This document shows positions 45,264 through 56,427 of a DNA stretch of 64,000 nt, piece by piece (the stretch's first letter is position 1; each line of letters opens with the position of its first letter). The notes under the pieces were generated by a model. The model saw only the letters and a list, made by a program, of their open reading frames with translations, was not told the DNA's origin and searched no databases. The DNA is from Pseudomonas ceruminis (GTDB taxonomy: Bacteria; Pseudomonadota; Gammaproteobacteria; Pseudomonadales; Pseudomonadaceae). The translations under genes and the position numbers were made by a program. The stretch covers positions 62,001 to 126,000 of the forward strand of contig NZ_BQHW01000010.1 in NCBI RefSeq assembly GCF_021602025.1. The letters run 5' to 3'.

Positions 45264-45830
45264 TCAGCACACCTCCTGCAGCAGGTCGCCGTTCACATCC
45301 AATCGCACCAACGCACCATGGCCAACCTCAACCTGCAACAGGTGCGCCCGAGGCAAGCCACGGGCTCGTGCCAGCAGCAGACGCATGACGCCACCGTGGG
45401 TGACCAGCAACACGCGCTTGCCCGCATGTTGCTGCCCCAGGCGCTCGATGCCCGCGAGGACGCGGTCGGCGAATGCGCTAACCGGCTCGCCTGCAGGCGG
45501 CGTATAACCATAGGGGTCGGCCCAGAAACGCCCCAACTCATCCGCATGGGTTTGCATGAGCTGCAGAGCGCTGCGCCCTTCCCAATCGCCAAAATGCAGC
45601 TCTTGCAGGTCGGCCTCCCGCTGCACCGGCAGGCCCAGGCGCGCCCCCAGTTCGTCGGCAAACCGTGCGCAACGCTGCAGCGGCGAGCTGACCAGCACCT
45701 GCCAAGGCCCACCGGCGGCCACGGCCTCTCGCATCTGCGCCCAGCCTTTTTCGGTCAAGGCATCGTCGAGGCTGCCACGCAGGCCGCCGCCGTACTCGGT
45801 TTCACCGTGGCGCAGCAGGTCGAGGATCAT
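45264..45830 (-). CDS. Histidine phosphatase, alpha-ribazole phosphatase type
   Basis: ATG 45830 overlaps the cobT stop (ATGA) and gives 188 residues; the longer frame to 46127 is within cobT. It has the phosphoglycerate-mutase-like signature [11 protein letters not shown] with the phospho-His, [13 protein letters not shown] and a second His (VTHGGVMRL). In a cob operon the expected job is removing the phosphate of alpha-ribazole or of cobalamin-phosphate. The Salmonella name cobC clashes with the decarboxylase name used here, so no symbol is given. Confidence 0.88.
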   Translation of the reverse strand: MILDLLRHGETEYGGGLRGSLDDALTEKGWAQMREAVAAGGPWQVLVSSPLQRCARFADELGARLGLPVQREADLQELHFGDWEGRSALQLMQTHADELGRFWADPYGYTPPAGEPVSAFADRVLAGIERLGQQHAGKRVLLVTHGGVMRLLLARARGLPRAHLLQVEVGHGALVRLDVNGDLLQEVC

Positions 45831-46882
45831 GCCGGCCGATCCGCCACCGCCGCTTCGGCAAACGTCGCCATCTGGCCATGCAGGGCGCAGGCCAGGCGTA
45901 ACAGCGGCACCGCCAGGGCCGCACCACTGCCCTCGCCCAGACGCAGGCCCAGAGCCAACAGCGGTTCGGCATCCAGGGCAGCGAGCAAGGCCTTGTGCCC
46001 TGGCTCGGCGCCCTGGTGGGCGAACAGCAGCCAAGCGCGGCACTGCGGGTTGATACGTACCGCCACCAAAGCGGCAACGCTGCAGATGAAACCATCCACC
46101 AGCACCGCGATGCCTTGCTGGGCGCACGCCAGGTAGGCACCTGCCAGGGCTGCGATCTCAAAGCCGCCAACGCAGGCCAGTGCGTGCAGCGGCTCATCGG
46201 CACGCAGGCCATGCAGCACCAGGGCGCGCTCGATGACTTCAGCCTTGTGACGCACACCGGCAGGGTCCAGGCCAGTGCCTGGGCCGCTCAGTTCAGTGGC
46301 CGGACACGCCAGCAGTGTGCTGGCAAGGGCCGCGGCGGCCGTAGTGTTACCAATCCCCATTTCGCCACCGATGAACAACTGCGCACCGCTATCGGCAGCG
46401 CGCCGAGCACTGTCCCGGCCCGCCTGCAGGGCCGCGTGCAATTGCGCCTCAGTCATCGCTGGCTGGTGCGCGAAATTGGCAGTGCCCGCTCCAAGCCGCA
46501 CGTGGTGCACACCCGGCAGTTCCAGGTGCGGATCGACAGTACCCAGGTCAACCACCTCGAGGCTGGCTTGCAGTTGACGCGCCAGCACGCTGATTGCTGC
46601 ACCGCCGCCGACGAAATTACGCAGCATTTGCCCGGTGACCGCTTGCGGGTAGGCCGAAATGCCCTCCTGCACCACCCCGTGGTCACCCGCGAACAGTGCG
46701 ATGGCGACATGCTCCAGGGTCGGCCGTGCACAGCCCTGCAGGCCGGCCAGTTGCACCGCCAGGCCTTCCAGCTGGCCAAGCGACCCGGCAGGTTTCGTCA
46801 GCTGCTGCTGACGGGCCTGGGCCAGGTCCATGGCAGCGTTATCGAGGGGTTGGCAGGCGTCACGCCACCAGGGTTGATTCAT
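45827..46882 (-). CDS. cobT: Nicotinate-nucleotide:dimethylbenzimidazole phosphoribosyltransferase
   Basis: CobT makes alpha-ribazole phosphate from DMB and nicotinate mononucleotide. The 351-residue length is typical, with [19 protein letters not shown] near the N-terminus, [12 protein letters not shown] and the catalytic Glu region [12 protein letters not shown]. It overlaps cobU by ATGA. BluB in the same operon supplies DMB. Confidence 0.94.
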   Translation of the reverse strand: MNQPWWRDACQPLDNAAMDLAQARQQQLTKPAGSLGQLEGLAVQLAGLQGCARPTLEHVAIALFAGDHGVVQEGISAYPQAVTGQMLRNFVGGGAAISVLARQLQASLEVVDLGTVDPHLELPGVHHVRLGAGTANFAHQPAMTEAQLHAALQAGRDSARRAADSGAQLFIGGEMGIGNTTAAAALASTLLACPATELSGPGTGLDPAGVRHKAEVIERALVLHGLRADEPLHALACVGGFEIAALAGAYLACAQQGIAVLVDGFICSVAALVAVRINPQCRAWLLFAHQGAEPGHKALLAALDAEPLLALGLRLGEGSGAALAVPLLRLACALHGQMATFAEAAVADRPA

Positions 46883-47400
46883 AGTGCGGGTCCTTTAAGC
46901 ATAAGAGGCAGGCCGGCCACGGTCAGTACCACGCGCTCGCAGCGCCCGGCAACGGCCTGGTGCAAGCTGCCGGCCTGGTCGACATAGCGCCGTGTCAACT
47001 CGCCCATGGGGACGACGCCCAGGCCGGTTTCGTTACTGACCAGGATCACCGTACCGGGCAAGTGCGTCAGGCATTCGAGCACAGCATCGCGCTCCTGGGC
47101 CAGGCGCTGGTCGTTTTCAAGCATCAGCAGGTTGGTAAGCCACAGGGTCAGGCAGTCCACCAGCAGGCAGCGCCCTTCGGCGGCCTGGGCGCGCAACACG
47201 GCGGCCAGCGCCAGTGGCTCTTCGATCAGCCCCCAGTCAGCCGGCCGACGCGCGCGGTGCAGGCGCACACGCTCGTTCATTTCACCATCGAGCGGCTCGC
47301 TGGTGGCGATATAGGTCACGGGCAGGCCGCTGTCGATCGCCAACTGTTCGGCCAGGCGGCTCTTGCCGGAGCGGGCACCGCCAAGGATAAGGTTGCGCAT
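46879..47400 (-). CDS. cobU: Adenosylcobinamide kinase/guanylyltransferase
   Basis: The 173-residue protein has the P-loop [14 protein letters not shown] at about 6-19, YIATSEP, the His of [10 protein letters not shown] that takes GMP, and [12 protein letters not shown]. CobU (CobP) phosphorylates and then guanylylates adenosylcobinamide. ATG 47400 is one base after the cobQ stop; a start five codons earlier lies within cobQ. Confidence 0.93.
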   Translation of the reverse strand: MRNLILGGARSGKSRLAEQLAIDSGLPVTYIATSEPLDGEMNERVRLHRARRPADWGLIEEPLALAAVLRAQAAEGRCLLVDCLTLWLTNLLMLENDQRLAQERDAVLECLTHLPGTVILVSNETGLGVVPMGELTRRYVDQAGSLHQAVAGRCERVVLTVAGLPLMLKGPAL

Positions 47401-47401
47401 G

Positions 47402-48856
47402 TCAGGCGACTCCACACAATTGCCGCAGGTGCGCGGTGTCCAGGTGCTTGTCCACCAGGTCCGCGAGGCGTTCTATGTCCCGCTCACGCAGGGCTTGGTA
47501 ATCGACCGTCTGCACCTGTTCAAGGCCCGCCCAGCGTAACAGCGCAGCGCACGACTGGCTGCCTTCGAACAGGCCATGCAGGTACGTGGCGAGCACTTGC
47601 CCGTCAGCACTGATGGCCCCATCGGCACGGCCACCGGCCAACTGCACGGCAGGGTGCGCCAAGGCAGGGCCTGTGGTGACGCCGGCATGGATTTCATAAC
47701 CGGCCACTGGCGATTGCTCAAGGCTCAACGTACCGGCCACGTTGCGCAGTTGCTTTTCGGCCTCGAGCACGGTGGCATAGTCAAACAGGCCAAGCCCTGG
47801 GCTTGATCCGGCAGGCCCTTCCAGACCAAGCGGGTCGTGCACCTCAAGGCCAAGCATCTGCAGGCCACCGCAGATCCCGATCAGCTTGCCGCCATAGCGC
47901 AGGTGCCGCGCGATGGCCTTGTCCCACCCGCGCTCGCGCAGTTGTGCCAGGTCGCCACGCACGCTTTTGGAGCCGGGCAGGATGATCAGGTCGGCGGCCG
48001 GAATCGGTTGCCCTGGGCCGATGAACTGCAGGTCTACCTGTGGGTGCAGGCGCAGCGGATCGAAATCGGTGTGGTTGCTGATGCGCGGCAGCACCGGGAC
48101 GATCACCTTGAGCACGCGCTCATCCTTGGTGCCCTGACGCATATCGATACCGTCCTCGGCCTCCAGGTGCAGGTCGCTGACATAGGGCAACACACCCAGA
48201 ACCGGTTTGCCGGTGCGCTGCTCCAGCCAGTCCAAGCCCGGCTGCAGCAGCGCGATGTCGCCACGGAAACGGTTGATGACAAACCCTTTCACCCGCGCCT
48301 GCTCACTTGGCGACAACAACTCAAGGGTGCCGACCAGGTGGGCAAAAACCCCACCGCGGTTGATGTCGGCGACCAGGATTACCGGGCAGTCGACCGCCTC
48401 GGCAAATCCCATGTTGGCGATGTCGCCGGCGCGCAGGTTGATCTCCGCCGGGGAGCCAGCGCCTTCTACCATCACCACGGGGTAGGCATCACTGAGGCGC
48501 TGGTGGGAGGCCAGCACCGCCTGCATGGCGATAGCCTTGTAGTCGTGATAGGCCACCGCGTTCATGCTGGTGACCGCCCGGCCATGGATGATCACTTGAG
48601 CGCCGGTGTCGCTGTTGGGCTTGAGCAGTACCGGGTTCATGTCGGTGTGCGGGGCCAGCCGACAGGCCTGGGCCTGCACCGCCTGGGCCCGGCCGATCTC
48701 ACCGCCGTCGGCCGTCACGGCGCTGTTGAGTGCCATGTTCTGCGGCTTGAACGGCACCACGGCAACGCCCTGGCGCAGCAGCCAGCGGCACAGGGCAGTG
48801 ACCAGCGTGCTCTTGCCAGCATCGGAGGTGGTGCCTTGCACCATGAGGGTGGTCAT
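47402..48856 (-). CDS. cobQ: Adenosylcobyric acid synthase
   Basis: The 484-residue glutamine amidotransferase amidates four side chains of the corrin ring. It has an N-terminal ATPase part ([19 protein letters not shown]) and a C-terminal class I GATase domain with catalytic Cys in [10 protein letters not shown] and a His in YLHGLFE. It overlaps the decarboxylase gene by ATGA. Confidence 0.95.
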   Translation of the reverse strand: MTTLMVQGTTSDAGKSTLVTALCRWLLRQGVAVVPFKPQNMALNSAVTADGGEIGRAQAVQAQACRLAPHTDMNPVLLKPNSDTGAQVIIHGRAVTSMNAVAYHDYKAIAMQAVLASHQRLSDAYPVVMVEGAGSPAEINLRAGDIANMGFAEAVDCPVILVADINRGGVFAHLVGTLELLSPSEQARVKGFVINRFRGDIALLQPGLDWLEQRTGKPVLGVLPYVSDLHLEAEDGIDMRQGTKDERVLKVIVPVLPRISNHTDFDPLRLHPQVDLQFIGPGQPIPAADLIILPGSKSVRGDLAQLRERGWDKAIARHLRYGGKLIGICGGLQMLGLEVHDPLGLEGPAGSSPGLGLFDYATVLEAEKQLRNVAGTLSLEQSPVAGYEIHAGVTTGPALAHPAVQLAGGRADGAISADGQVLATYLHGLFEGSQSCAALLRWAGLEQVQTVDYQALRERDIERLADLVDKHLDTAHLRQLCGVA

Positions 48857-49845
48857 GCCATTTCCTTCTGATAAGCGAGCAGCGCCTGGGCCAGGCGCTG
48901 CTCATCCGCCGAGCACGCGGGCAGGCCCAGGCGGACGGCAAGTGGCTGCTCGAACAAGCGCACCAGGATGCCGCGACGGGCGAGAAACGCATGCAACGCC
49001 GCGGCATGCTCGCTGCGCACGTACTGGAACAGGTCGCAACCGCCGCTGGGGGCCAGGCCTGCGCGCTGCAACAACGTGGCCAGCCGCTGGCTGGCCTGCG
49101 CGCATCGGCTTATCTGGGCCTGGTGTGCGGCCCGATCGGCGAAACAGCGCTGAGCCAGCACCCGGGTGGGGCCACTGACTGTCCAGGGTCCAAGAGCATC
49201 GGCCAACCGATGCAGCAAGGGCAGCTCAGCAACAACACAACCCAGGCGCACACCGGCCAGGCCAAAGAATTTGCCGAACGAGCGCAGCACGATCAGGCCC
49301 GGCCGCTCAGCGCAGTCGACCACGCTGTACTCGGGGGTGTTGTCCATGAATGCTTCGTCCACCAACAGCCAGCCGCCACGCGCAGCCAGGCGAGCATGCC
49401 AGGCGAGCAGGCGTTCACGAGAGATGCGGCAACCGGTGGGGTTGTTCGGGTTGACCAGCACCAGCACGTCGAGCTCGTCGAGGCAGGCTTCGATTTGGGT
49501 TTCATCCAGCTCGACCAGGGTGTGCCCTGCCCGCCGCCAGGCATGTGGATGCTCGGCATAACAAGGCGACATCACGCCTACGCGGCTGCTCGGGCGCAAC
49601 AGCGGCAATGCCTGAATCGCCGCCTGGGAACCGGCGACCGGGAGCAGTTGGCGGGCCCCGTAATAGCGGCGCGCCGCGTCTTCGAGGCCATCTTCCACCT
49701 CTGGCAAGCGAGCCCAGGCGTCCACGGGGATCGGTGGAATCGGGAAGGGCCACGGCGCGATGCCGCTGGACAGGTCGAGCCAGGCTTCACGGGCAATCCC
49801 GTACCGTTGGACAGCGCGCAGCAAACGGCCTCCGTGTTCAAGCAT
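48853..49845 (-). CDS. cobC: L-threonine-O-3-phosphate decarboxylase
   Basis: This PLP enzyme makes aminopropanol phosphate for the lower ligand linker. The 330-residue protein has the aminotransferase fold I pattern, VNPNNPTG and [14 protein letters not shown] with the PLP Lys. It is CobD in Salmonella and CobC in the Pseudomonas naming. It overlaps cbiB by eight bases. Confidence 0.92.
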   Translation of the reverse strand: MLEHGGRLLRAVQRYGIAREAWLDLSSGIAPWPFPIPPIPVDAWARLPEVEDGLEDAARRYYGARQLLPVAGSQAAIQALPLLRPSSRVGVMSPCYAEHPHAWRRAGHTLVELDETQIEACLDELDVLVLVNPNNPTGCRISRERLLAWHARLAARGGWLLVDEAFMDNTPEYSVVDCAERPGLIVLRSFGKFFGLAGVRLGCVVAELPLLHRLADALGPWTVSGPTRVLAQRCFADRAAHQAQISRCAQASQRLATLLQRAGLAPSGGCDLFQYVRSEHAAALHAFLARRGILVRLFEQPLAVRLGLPACSADEQRLAQALLAYQKEMA

Positions 49846-50746
49846 TGAGGTACGCTCCCAGGCAGATCACGAGCAGCCACAGCCACACGCTGCGCTGCAC
49901 CAGGCTCCAGCCACGCTCGATGGCATCGGCATCAGCCATGGGGCCCTCCCCCAGGCGAGGGCGCTCATGCAGTTCACCGTGGTATACCGCCGGCCCGCCG
50001 AGCTCGACCCCCAGCGCTCCAGCGCCTGCCGCCATCACCGGCCCGGCGTTGGGGCTGTCCCACAAGGGCCCCTGCTTGCGCCAGCAGGCCAGCGCCAGGC
50101 GAGTCTTGCCCAGCAGCGCATAGGTCAGCGCCACCAGCCTGGCGGGAATATAGTTGAGCACATCGTCGATGCGCGCCGCGCACCAGCCGAAACGCTCGAA
50201 GCGTTCGTTGCGGTAGCCCCACATGGCATCCAACGTATTGCTCAGGCGATACAGCACCACGCCGGGCGCCCCCGCCACGATGAACCAGAATAACGCGGCG
50301 AACACTGCATCGCTGCCGTTCTCCAGTACCGACTCAGTCGCAGCCCTGGCCACGGCAGGCTCATCCAGCTCGCGGGTTTCACGGCTGACCAGAAAGCCGA
50401 CGCGGCGGCGCGCCTCCTCCAGGTCGCCCTGGCGCAGGGCGCTGGCAACCGGCACCACGTGTTCACCCAGGCTGCGCAAACCCACGGCGCAATACAGCGC
50501 CAGCACGTCCACCAGCCAACCAATGTAGGGCAGCCAGGACAGAATCAGCGCCAGCAAGGTCAGGGGCACCACGGCCAGGAACCACGCGCTGACGCCGTGG
50601 CTGCGCCAGCCGCGCCCGCCCGCGTTCAAGCGCCGCTCCAGGCTCGACGCCAGGTTGCCAAAGGCCACCAAGGGATGGCGCCGTTGCGGCTCACCGAACA
50701 ACGCATCCAAGGCCACCCCGGCCACGGTCAGCAACGCCACGCTCAT
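49838..50746 (-). CDS. cbiB: Adenosylcobinamide-phosphate synthase
   Basis: The 302-residue membrane protein has [23 protein letters not shown] near the start and [39 protein letters not shown], the CbiB/CobD signature. It attaches aminopropanol or its phosphate to cobyric acid. It overlaps bluB by ATGA. Confidence 0.94.
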   Translation of the reverse strand: MSVALLTVAGVALDALFGEPQRRHPLVAFGNLASSLERRLNAGGRGWRSHGVSAWFLAVVPLTLLALILSWLPYIGWLVDVLALYCAVGLRSLGEHVVPVASALRQGDLEEARRRVGFLVSRETRELDEPAVARAATESVLENGSDAVFAALFWFIVAGAPGVVLYRLSNTLDAMWGYRNERFERFGWCAARIDDVLNYIPARLVALTYALLGKTRLALACWRKQGPLWDSPNAGPVMAAGAGALGVELGGPAVYHGELHERPRLGEGPMADADAIERGWSLVQRSVWLWLLVICLGAYLNA

Positions 50747-51393
50747 GGGTGCTCTCCCCAGTGGTTTTCATAGAGCAGGTCGCTCAATGGCCGTTCCTCG
50801 GCCCAGTGTTCCATGACCAGCATCGGTGCTGGATAGAATGCAGTCACAGGCCCCAGGCACAGTATCGCCACCGGTTTGGCCCCCGCAGGCATACCCAGCA
50901 GCTCGGCCAGCGCCTGCGGATCGAACAGGGACACCCAGCCCAGACCCAACCCTTCGGCACGGGCCGCCAGCCACAGGTTTTGTATGGCGCAGGCCAGCGA
51001 GGCAAGGTCCATTTCCGGCAGGGTCCGGCGGCCAAAAATGTGTGGCTCGCGGTTGTCCATCAGCGCCGCCACCAACAGTTCGGCACAGTCGTTGATGCCT
51101 TCGACCTTGAGCGTCATGAACGCATCGCTGCGCTCGCCCAGGGCGTGTGCCGTGCGTACGCGCTCCTGCTCGACCAATGCCTGAATGCGCCCGCGCAGGT
51201 CGCGCTGGGTAATGCGAATGAAACGCCAGGGCTGCATCAGGCCAACGCTGGGGGCCTGATGGGCTGCGCCGAGCAGGCGGCCCAGCAGGTCAGGGGCAAC
51301 GGCACCACCGGCGAAGTGGCGCATGTCACGGCGTTCACCAATGGCTCGGTAGACGGCGGCGCGCTCGGCGTCACTGAAGGCATGTTCGCTCAT
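50743..51393 (-). CDS. bluB: 5,6-dimethylbenzimidazole synthase
   Basis: BluB converts reduced FMN and O2 to DMB, the aerobic source of the lower ligand. The 216-residue flavin nitroreductase-like protein has [41 protein letters not shown] and the conserved Asp region. Its place in the operon marks oxygen-dependent cobalamin synthesis. It overlaps cobB by ATGA. Confidence 0.93.
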   Translation of the reverse strand: MSEHAFSDAERAAVYRAIGERRDMRHFAGGAVAPDLLGRLLGAAHQAPSVGLMQPWRFIRITQRDLRGRIQALVEQERVRTAHALGERSDAFMTLKVEGINDCAELLVAALMDNREPHIFGRRTLPEMDLASLACAIQNLWLAARAEGLGLGWVSLFDPQALAELLGMPAGAKPVAILCLGPVTAFYPAPMLVMEHWAEERPLSDLLYENHWGEHP

Positions 51394-52685
51394 GGTCGCA
51401 ACAACGCCGCCGCCGCATCAGGGTTGGAAGGGAAATAAAAATGCACATACGAGGCTGTCAGGCGACCCCGGCGGTACACCGCTTCGTTGCCACGCCCACC
51501 ATTGGGGCTCAGGCCGCGGGCGATGGGTTCGAGGGCGGTGCTGGTCAGCGAATGATGGTAGGTGTGCCCGCGCAGGGTGCCCTCCGGTAGCTCCACCGCT
51601 TGCAGTGCAAGGGCCGCCAGGCGCTTCTGCATAACGGCTTCGCCCGGCAGCAGGCCGAGCAGCTCGGCACGCTCACCGGCAACGTCGGTCAGGGCATCGA
51701 GCAGGTACAACATGCCGCCACATTCGGCCAGCAGAGGTTTGCCTGCGCCGTGGTGGGCGCGGATCGCCTGGCACATCGGCGTATTGGCCGCCAGTGCGTG
51801 GTGGTGCAGTTCAGGGTAACCGCCGGGCAGGTACAGGCTATCCACTGCTGGCAGCTCACGGTCGTGCAACGGTGAGAAGAATGCCAGTTGCGCGCCCAGG
51901 TTGCGCAGCAGGTCAAGGTTGGCGCCGTAGGTGAAGGCAAACGCCTCATCCTTCGCCACGCCAATGCGCACCCCGGCCAGCGGCGTGGCACACGGCTGCG
52001 GCTCGGCTTCGGCGAAGGCCACAGGGGGTGGCAAAGCTGCGTCGCAACTGTCCCCCAGCGCCTGCGCGGCGGCATCCAGGCGTGCATCCAGGTCGTTCAG
52101 CTCACTGGCCTGTACCAGCCCCAGGTGGCGGCTGGGCAGCTCGATCCCACGCTCGCGCGACAGCCCGCCATACCAGCGCAAGCCTTCGGTCAGGCTACCC
52201 TCAAGCAGTTGCGCATGGCGCAGGCTACCCACCCGGTTGGCCAGTACACCGGCGAACGGCAGGTCAGGCTGGTAGCGCGCCAGCCCCAGGGCCAACGCGC
52301 CGAACGTCTGGGCCATGGCGGTGCCATCGATCACTGCCAGCACCGGCACGCCGAAGTGGCGGGCCAGATCAGCGCTCGAGGGCGTGCCGTCGAACAAACC
52401 CATCACCCCCTCGATGAGGATCAGATCGGCCTCGCCCGCCGCTTCCCACAACAGGCGACGGCTTTCCTGCGCGCCAATCATCCACAGGTCGAGTTGATAA
52501 ACCGGCGCCCCACTCGCCCGCTCCAGGATCATTGGGTCGAGAAAGTCCGGCCCGCACTTGAACACCCGTACCTTGCGCCCCAGGTTGCGGTGCAGACGTG
52601 CCAGGGCCGCGGTAACGGTGGTCTTGCCCTGGCCGGAAGCCGGCGCGGCAATCAGTACGGCCGGACAATGTCGCGCGTGGCTCAC
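51390..52685 (-). CDS. cobB: Hydrogenobyrinate/cobyrinate a,c-diamide synthase
   Basis: The 431-residue glutamine-dependent enzyme has an ATP-grasping N-terminus (IAAPASGQGKTTVTAALARLHR) and a GATase domain with catalytic Cys in AECGGMLYL and YLPGGYPELH. It amidates the a and c side chains. It overlaps cobO by ATGA. Confidence 0.95.
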   Translation of the reverse strand: MSHARHCPAVLIAAPASGQGKTTVTAALARLHRNLGRKVRVFKCGPDFLDPMILERASGAPVYQLDLWMIGAQESRRLLWEAAGEADLILIEGVMGLFDGTPSSADLARHFGVPVLAVIDGTAMAQTFGALALGLARYQPDLPFAGVLANRVGSLRHAQLLEGSLTEGLRWYGGLSRERGIELPSRHLGLVQASELNDLDARLDAAAQALGDSCDAALPPPVAFAEAEPQPCATPLAGVRIGVAKDEAFAFTYGANLDLLRNLGAQLAFFSPLHDRELPAVDSLYLPGGYPELHHHALAANTPMCQAIRAHHGAGKPLLAECGGMLYLLDALTDVAGERAELLGLLPGEAVMQKRLAALALQAVELPEGTLRGHTYHHSLTSTALEPIARGLSPNGGRGNEAVYRRGRLTASYVHFYFPSNPDAAAALLRP

Positions 52686-53293
52686 AGTTCGACGCCCTTC
52701 TGCGCGCGGATGCCCGCCTGAAAGGCATGCTTGAGCATGCCCATCTCGGTGACAGTATCCGCCAGTTCGATCATTTCGGCCTTGGCCGCACGCCCCGTGA
52801 CGATGACATGCTGCATGGGCGGACGCGCCTGGATATCCGAAAGTACCTGATCGAGGTCGAGGTAGCCGTGCTTCAGCGCAATGTTCAACTCATCGAGCAC
52901 CACGAACTGTACGCTTGGGTCTTGCAGCAACTGCCGCGAAACCACCCAGGCCGCTTCGGCGGCGGCGATGTCACGCTGGCGGTCCTGGGTTTCCCAGGTG
53001 AAGCCCTCGCCCATCACGTGGTAACGCACCTGTTCGGGGAAGCGGCGGAAGAACAGCTCTTCGCCGGTACTGTTGCGCCCCTTGATGAACTGCACCACGC
53101 CGCACTGCATGCCGTGGCCCAAGGCGCGGGCCAGCATGCCGAACGCCGAACTGCTTTTGCCTTTGCCGTTGCCGGTCAGGACCAGCAGCAGCCCGCATTC
53201 GTTAGGGGAATTGGCGATACGCTCGTCGATGATCGCCTTCTTGCGCTGCATGCGCGCCAGGTGGCGTTCGTCGCGTTCGGTGGGTTCGCTCAT
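52682..53293 (-). CDS. cobO: Corrinoid adenosyltransferase (CobO/BtuR)
   Basis: ATG 53293 with GGAGAA upstream gives 203 residues; the longer frame to 53527 runs into the riboswitch. The P-loop is LTGNGKGKSSSAFGM, and WETQDRQRD and VLDELNIAL match the family. It moves adenosyl from ATP to cob(I)alamin precursors. It is the first gene of the operon and so the one directly behind the riboswitch. Confidence 0.96.
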   Translation of the reverse strand: MSEPTERDERHLARMQRKKAIIDERIANSPNECGLLLVLTGNGKGKSSSAFGMLARALGHGMQCGVVQFIKGRNSTGEELFFRRFPEQVRYHVMGEGFTWETQDRQRDIAAAEAAWVVSRQLLQDPSVQFVVLDELNIALKHGYLDLDQVLSDIQARPPMQHVIVTGRAAKAEMIELADTVTEMGMLKHAFQAGIRAQKGVEL

Positions 53294-53423
53294 GAAGGTT
53301 CTCCGCAGGCTGACGCCACGCGAAGAAGCGGCGACAGGTCGATAGACAGGCAGACGGGGAACGCGCAGGGGCCGTGGCCGGGATGCCACGGTGCACCGCG
53401 CATCACCCTCCGTGATGCCGTTG

Positions 53424-53635
53424 GCAGTGACAGGCCGGTCTCCGGGCTCGTGAGCGGGCCTTTGGCCCAAGCCTGCGCGCCTTCCCGGGTGCGTGCACCC
53501 AGTGGCCCTGCGCGGCCTTCGACTCACCTACCGTTGCGGGGGCAGCGCCGGGATCGCACCTTGTGGCGCCCACCGGCTTCCCAGTTTCACCCTGCCCAGA
53601 CGGGGCTGGCAGGGCACCTGAAACACGCCGCGAAG
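53424..53635 (-). promoter_or_regulatory. Adenosylcobalamin riboswitch
   Basis: On the - strand the B12 box GCCCGGAGACCGGCC (about 53430-53449), the GCCACTG motif near 53510 and the 5' GGTGCCC stem (from 53618) appear in order over about 210 bases. It controls the cobO-to-cobS operon. Downstream hairpins (GCATCAC...GTGATGC at 53402-53420 and CCGTGG...CCACGG near 53370-53390) fill the 130 bases to cobO and are likely the expression platform. Confidence 0.92.
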
Positions 53636-53790
53636 GTTAGAGGGTTGCACCGGGAGCGTCAATCGAACAGGGCCGAATTAGCCCGTATCAATGGCCGATC
53701 CGTCAGCTTGTGCCACACTGACAGCAAGTGATATCACATGGCTATCACCGTAGCGCTGAACGCGATCATAACGATAAAGGAGAGCGCAGC

Positions 53791-54369
53791 ATGCAAGGCC
53801 AACTCATCAACAACCCGCGCCTGGAGTTCCTCAGACCGGTACTGGAGCGCTGGGTCGATTGCATCGACCGCTTCAACCAGTACGCCGGTGATGCCGACGC
53901 CGCTTACTGGCATGGCGCCGCCGCCAACGCTGGCGTGCTCGCAGCGGCAGCGTGGCAGGCCGAACTGGCGGCGCTGCAGCAGTTTCCAAGCAAGAAACAA
54001 CGGGACGAGGGCGAGCGCGAAGGGCGTTGCGACCTGGCAATCGTCAGCGCCGACGAGGCACTTTACCTGAGCATCGGCCAGCGCTGGCCAAAGCTTGCCC
54101 GACTGGACGCGGCCACCGCCCTGCTAGAAACCGCCGCTCAGGCACGCCAGGTGGCCTACTCCAGCCAGCTGAAAGCCGGCGCGCTGTTCGTCAGCCCATG
54201 GAAGGCTGGCCAGCATGCCAGCCCAGAAGAACTGCAGGACTGGGTCGATGACTTACAGAAGCACTCCGCCTGCGCCATTGCCTGGTACTTCCCCTACGCG
54301 TACCGCAAGCTGCACAACGAATTGGGACACTATTTCCCCGGGGTGGCACTGCTGCTCAAGCAGGCCTGA
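53791..54369 (+). CDS. Hypothetical protein
   Basis: ATG 53791 with AAGGAGAG gives 192 residues; the frame opens 21 codons earlier without a ribosome site. The protein is soluble and mostly helical, rich in Ala, with no signal peptide and no motif that I recognise. It is divergent from the cob operon with 150 bases between its start and the riboswitch start. Confidence 0.8.
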   Translation: MQGQLINNPRLEFLRPVLERWVDCIDRFNQYAGDADAAYWHGAAANAGVLAAAAWQAELAALQQFPSKKQRDEGEREGRCDLAIVSADEALYLSIGQRWPKLARLDAATALLETAAQARQVAYSSQLKAGALFVSPWKAGQHASPEELQDWVDDLQKHSACAIAWYFPYAYRKLHNELGHYFPGVALLLKQA

Positions 54370-54427
54370 ACCACCGCCGTCAAACCACGCTCTGATCATT
54401 AAAGCGTAACGTTTGAGGGCGGCGAAC

Positions 54428-55744
54428 ATGAAACGCATCGGCATCGTCTTACCGTGGCTGTTCGGCGCCTGTCTGACAGGGTGTGGCGACACTGCCTTGC
54501 TGAGTGTGGATGACGGCAGCGGCACCTCGCCACAACTGCCCGCCCCCCACAAGACCTTGCTCCCGACGGTCAATATCGCGCCCGCCGTCGGCTGGCCGGG
54601 CGGTGCCAAGCCGAAAGCCGCCACCGGCCTGCAGGTGGTGGCCTTTGCCGACAAACTCGACCATCCGCGCTGGCTCTACGTGCTGCCGAACGGTGACGTT
54701 CTGGTGGCTGAAACCAACGCCCCACCCAAACCCGATGACGGCAAGGGCATACGTGGGTGGATCATGGGCAAGGCAATGCAGCGGGCCGGAGCAGGCGTGC
54801 CCAGCGCAAATCGCATTACCTTGCTGCGTGACGCCGACCATGATGGCGTTGCTGAAATACGCACCACGTTCCTCGACGGACTCAACTCACCGTTCGGCAT
54901 GGCCTTGGTCGGCAATGAGTTCTATGTTGCCGACACCGACAAGCTGCTGCGCTTTCACTATCCGCCAGGCGCCACCCAACTTCGCGAGCACGGAACGCAG
55001 GTCGTCGCGTTGCCTGGGGGCCCCCTGAACCATCACTGGACCAAAAATGTGATTGCCAGTGCCGATGGCAAGCACCTGTATGTGACGGTGGGTTCCAACA
55101 GTAACGTAGGGGAAAACGGCCTCGACCAGGAACAGGGCCGTGCAGCGATCTGGGACGTCGATGCCGCCACTGGCGCACATCGGCTCTATGCATCAGGCCT
55201 GCGCAACCCCAATGGGTTGGCCTGGGAGCCACGCACCGGCCGGCTGTGGACGGCAGTCAACGAGCGGGACGAGATTGGCAGTGACCTGGTGCCTGATTAC
55301 ATCACCTCGGTCAAAGAGGGCGGTTTCTATGGCTGGCCGTACAGCTACTACGGCCCACACGTCGATGAGCGCGTACAGCCGCAAGATCCGCAAAAGGTCG
55401 CACGGGCATTGGTCCCGGACTATGCGGTAGGCCCGCATACCGCCTCATTGGGCTTGGCATTCGCCCAGCCGCAGACGTTGCCAGCGCCCTTCGACCGCGG
55501 TGCATTCGTGGGCCAGCACGGCTCGTGGAACCGAAAGCCACACAGCGGCTACAAGGTCATTTTCGTGCCGTTTGACAGCACAGGGAAACCGGTCGGCAAA
55601 CCACTCGATCTGCTCACCGGTTTTCTGGACAGTAATGGCAAGGCAATGGGCAGGCCGGTTGGGGTAGCCACTGACCCACGCGGCGGCCTCCTGGTGGCCG
55701 ATGACGTCGGCAACGTCGTGTGGCGGGTGAGCAAGGCGCCGTAG
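54428..55744 (+). CDS. PQQ-type sugar (sorbosone) dehydrogenase, lipoprotein
   Basis: ATG 54428 gives a 438-residue precursor with a lipobox LTGC (Cys19). The mature protein shows the six-bladed propeller pattern of the L-sorbosone/soluble glucose dehydrogenase group ([71 protein letters not shown]). It oxidises sugars or aldehydes with PQQ in the periplasm; the true donor is unknown. It ends 10 bases from the convergent NlpC gene. Confidence 0.9.
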   Translation: MKRIGIVLPWLFGACLTGCGDTALLSVDDGSGTSPQLPAPHKTLLPTVNIAPAVGWPGGAKPKAATGLQVVAFADKLDHPRWLYVLPNGDVLVAETNAPPKPDDGKGIRGWIMGKAMQRAGAGVPSANRITLLRDADHDGVAEIRTTFLDGLNSPFGMALVGNEFYVADTDKLLRFHYPPGATQLREHGTQVVALPGGPLNHHWTKNVIASADGKHLYVTVGSNSNVGENGLDQEQGRAAIWDVDAATGAHRLYASGLRNPNGLAWEPRTGRLWTAVNERDEIGSDLVPDYITSVKEGGFYGWPYSYYGPHVDERVQPQDPQKVARALVPDYAVGPHTASLGLAFAQPQTLPAPFDRGAFVGQHGSWNRKPHSGYKVIFVPFDSTGKPVGKPLDLLTGFLDSNGKAMGRPVGVATDPRGGLLVADDVGNVVWRVSKAP

Positions 55745-55754
55745 CGCCTGATGC

Positions 55755-56288
55755 TCAGGGGTTCTGCGCCAGGTGCCCCTGGGGGATAACCCTTTTGGCC
55801 TGCAGGTAGGCCTTGGACCAGTAGCTGTTGGACAGGTAATCCAGGCGCACCGTACCCCCTGTGGAGGGCGCATGCACGAAGCGCCCTTCACCTACGTAGA
55901 TCCCGGCGTGGCTGACCTGCGAGCCGCCACTGGTGGCAAAGAACACCAAGTCGCCGGACTGCAGCGCGTTGATGTTCACCGTCGGCGCCCGCATCACGAT
56001 CATTTCGCGGGTCGAGCGCGGCAAGCTGATACCTGCAGCATCGCGGTAGACATAGCCAATCAAGCCGCTGCAATCAAAACCAGAGTCGGGGGTATTGCCA
56101 CCCCATCGGTACGGCGTACCCACCAGCCCGATGGCGCGAATAAGCACGTCGTCGGCAACCGGGGAAACACTCGGTTGGCTATAGGTAACCTGAGGCTGCA
56201 CCACAGGCGCCGGCGCAGGAGCACGGCTGGAGCAGGCAGCAAGTGATGCCACCAGGGAAAGAAATACGAAGCGCGCCATCATCGTCAT
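55755..56288 (-). CDS. NlpC/P60 (C40) peptidase, lipoprotein
   Basis: The 177-residue precursor starts at ATG 56288 with AGGAAG and has lipobox LAAC (Cys19). The NlpC/P60 domain has the catalytic Cys in FDCSGLIGYVYRD, the His in VSHAGIYVG and a third polar residue in FVHAPSTGG. It cuts peptides in peptidoglycan. It is a tandem paralog of the gene at 56428-57069, with the same order of motifs. Confidence 0.92.
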   Translation of the reverse strand: MTMMARFVFLSLVASLAACSSRAPAPAPVVQPQVTYSQPSVSPVADDVLIRAIGLVGTPYRWGGNTPDSGFDCSGLIGYVYRDAAGISLPRSTREMIVMRAPTVNINALQSGDLVFFATSGGSQVSHAGIYVGEGRFVHAPSTGGTVRLDYLSNSYWSKAYLQAKRVIPQGHLAQNP

Positions 56289-56427
56289 GGCCAGAACTTC
56301 CTGTCTGAGACCGCACGACCGCAGCCGAAAAGAGTTGAGAATTTAGATTAGACGCTTTCTGTAAATGCGCACGGCGGCGAGCTTTTTTTCAAGCATCGCC
56401 GCCGCGGCAGGGTACATCATTTGGCCA

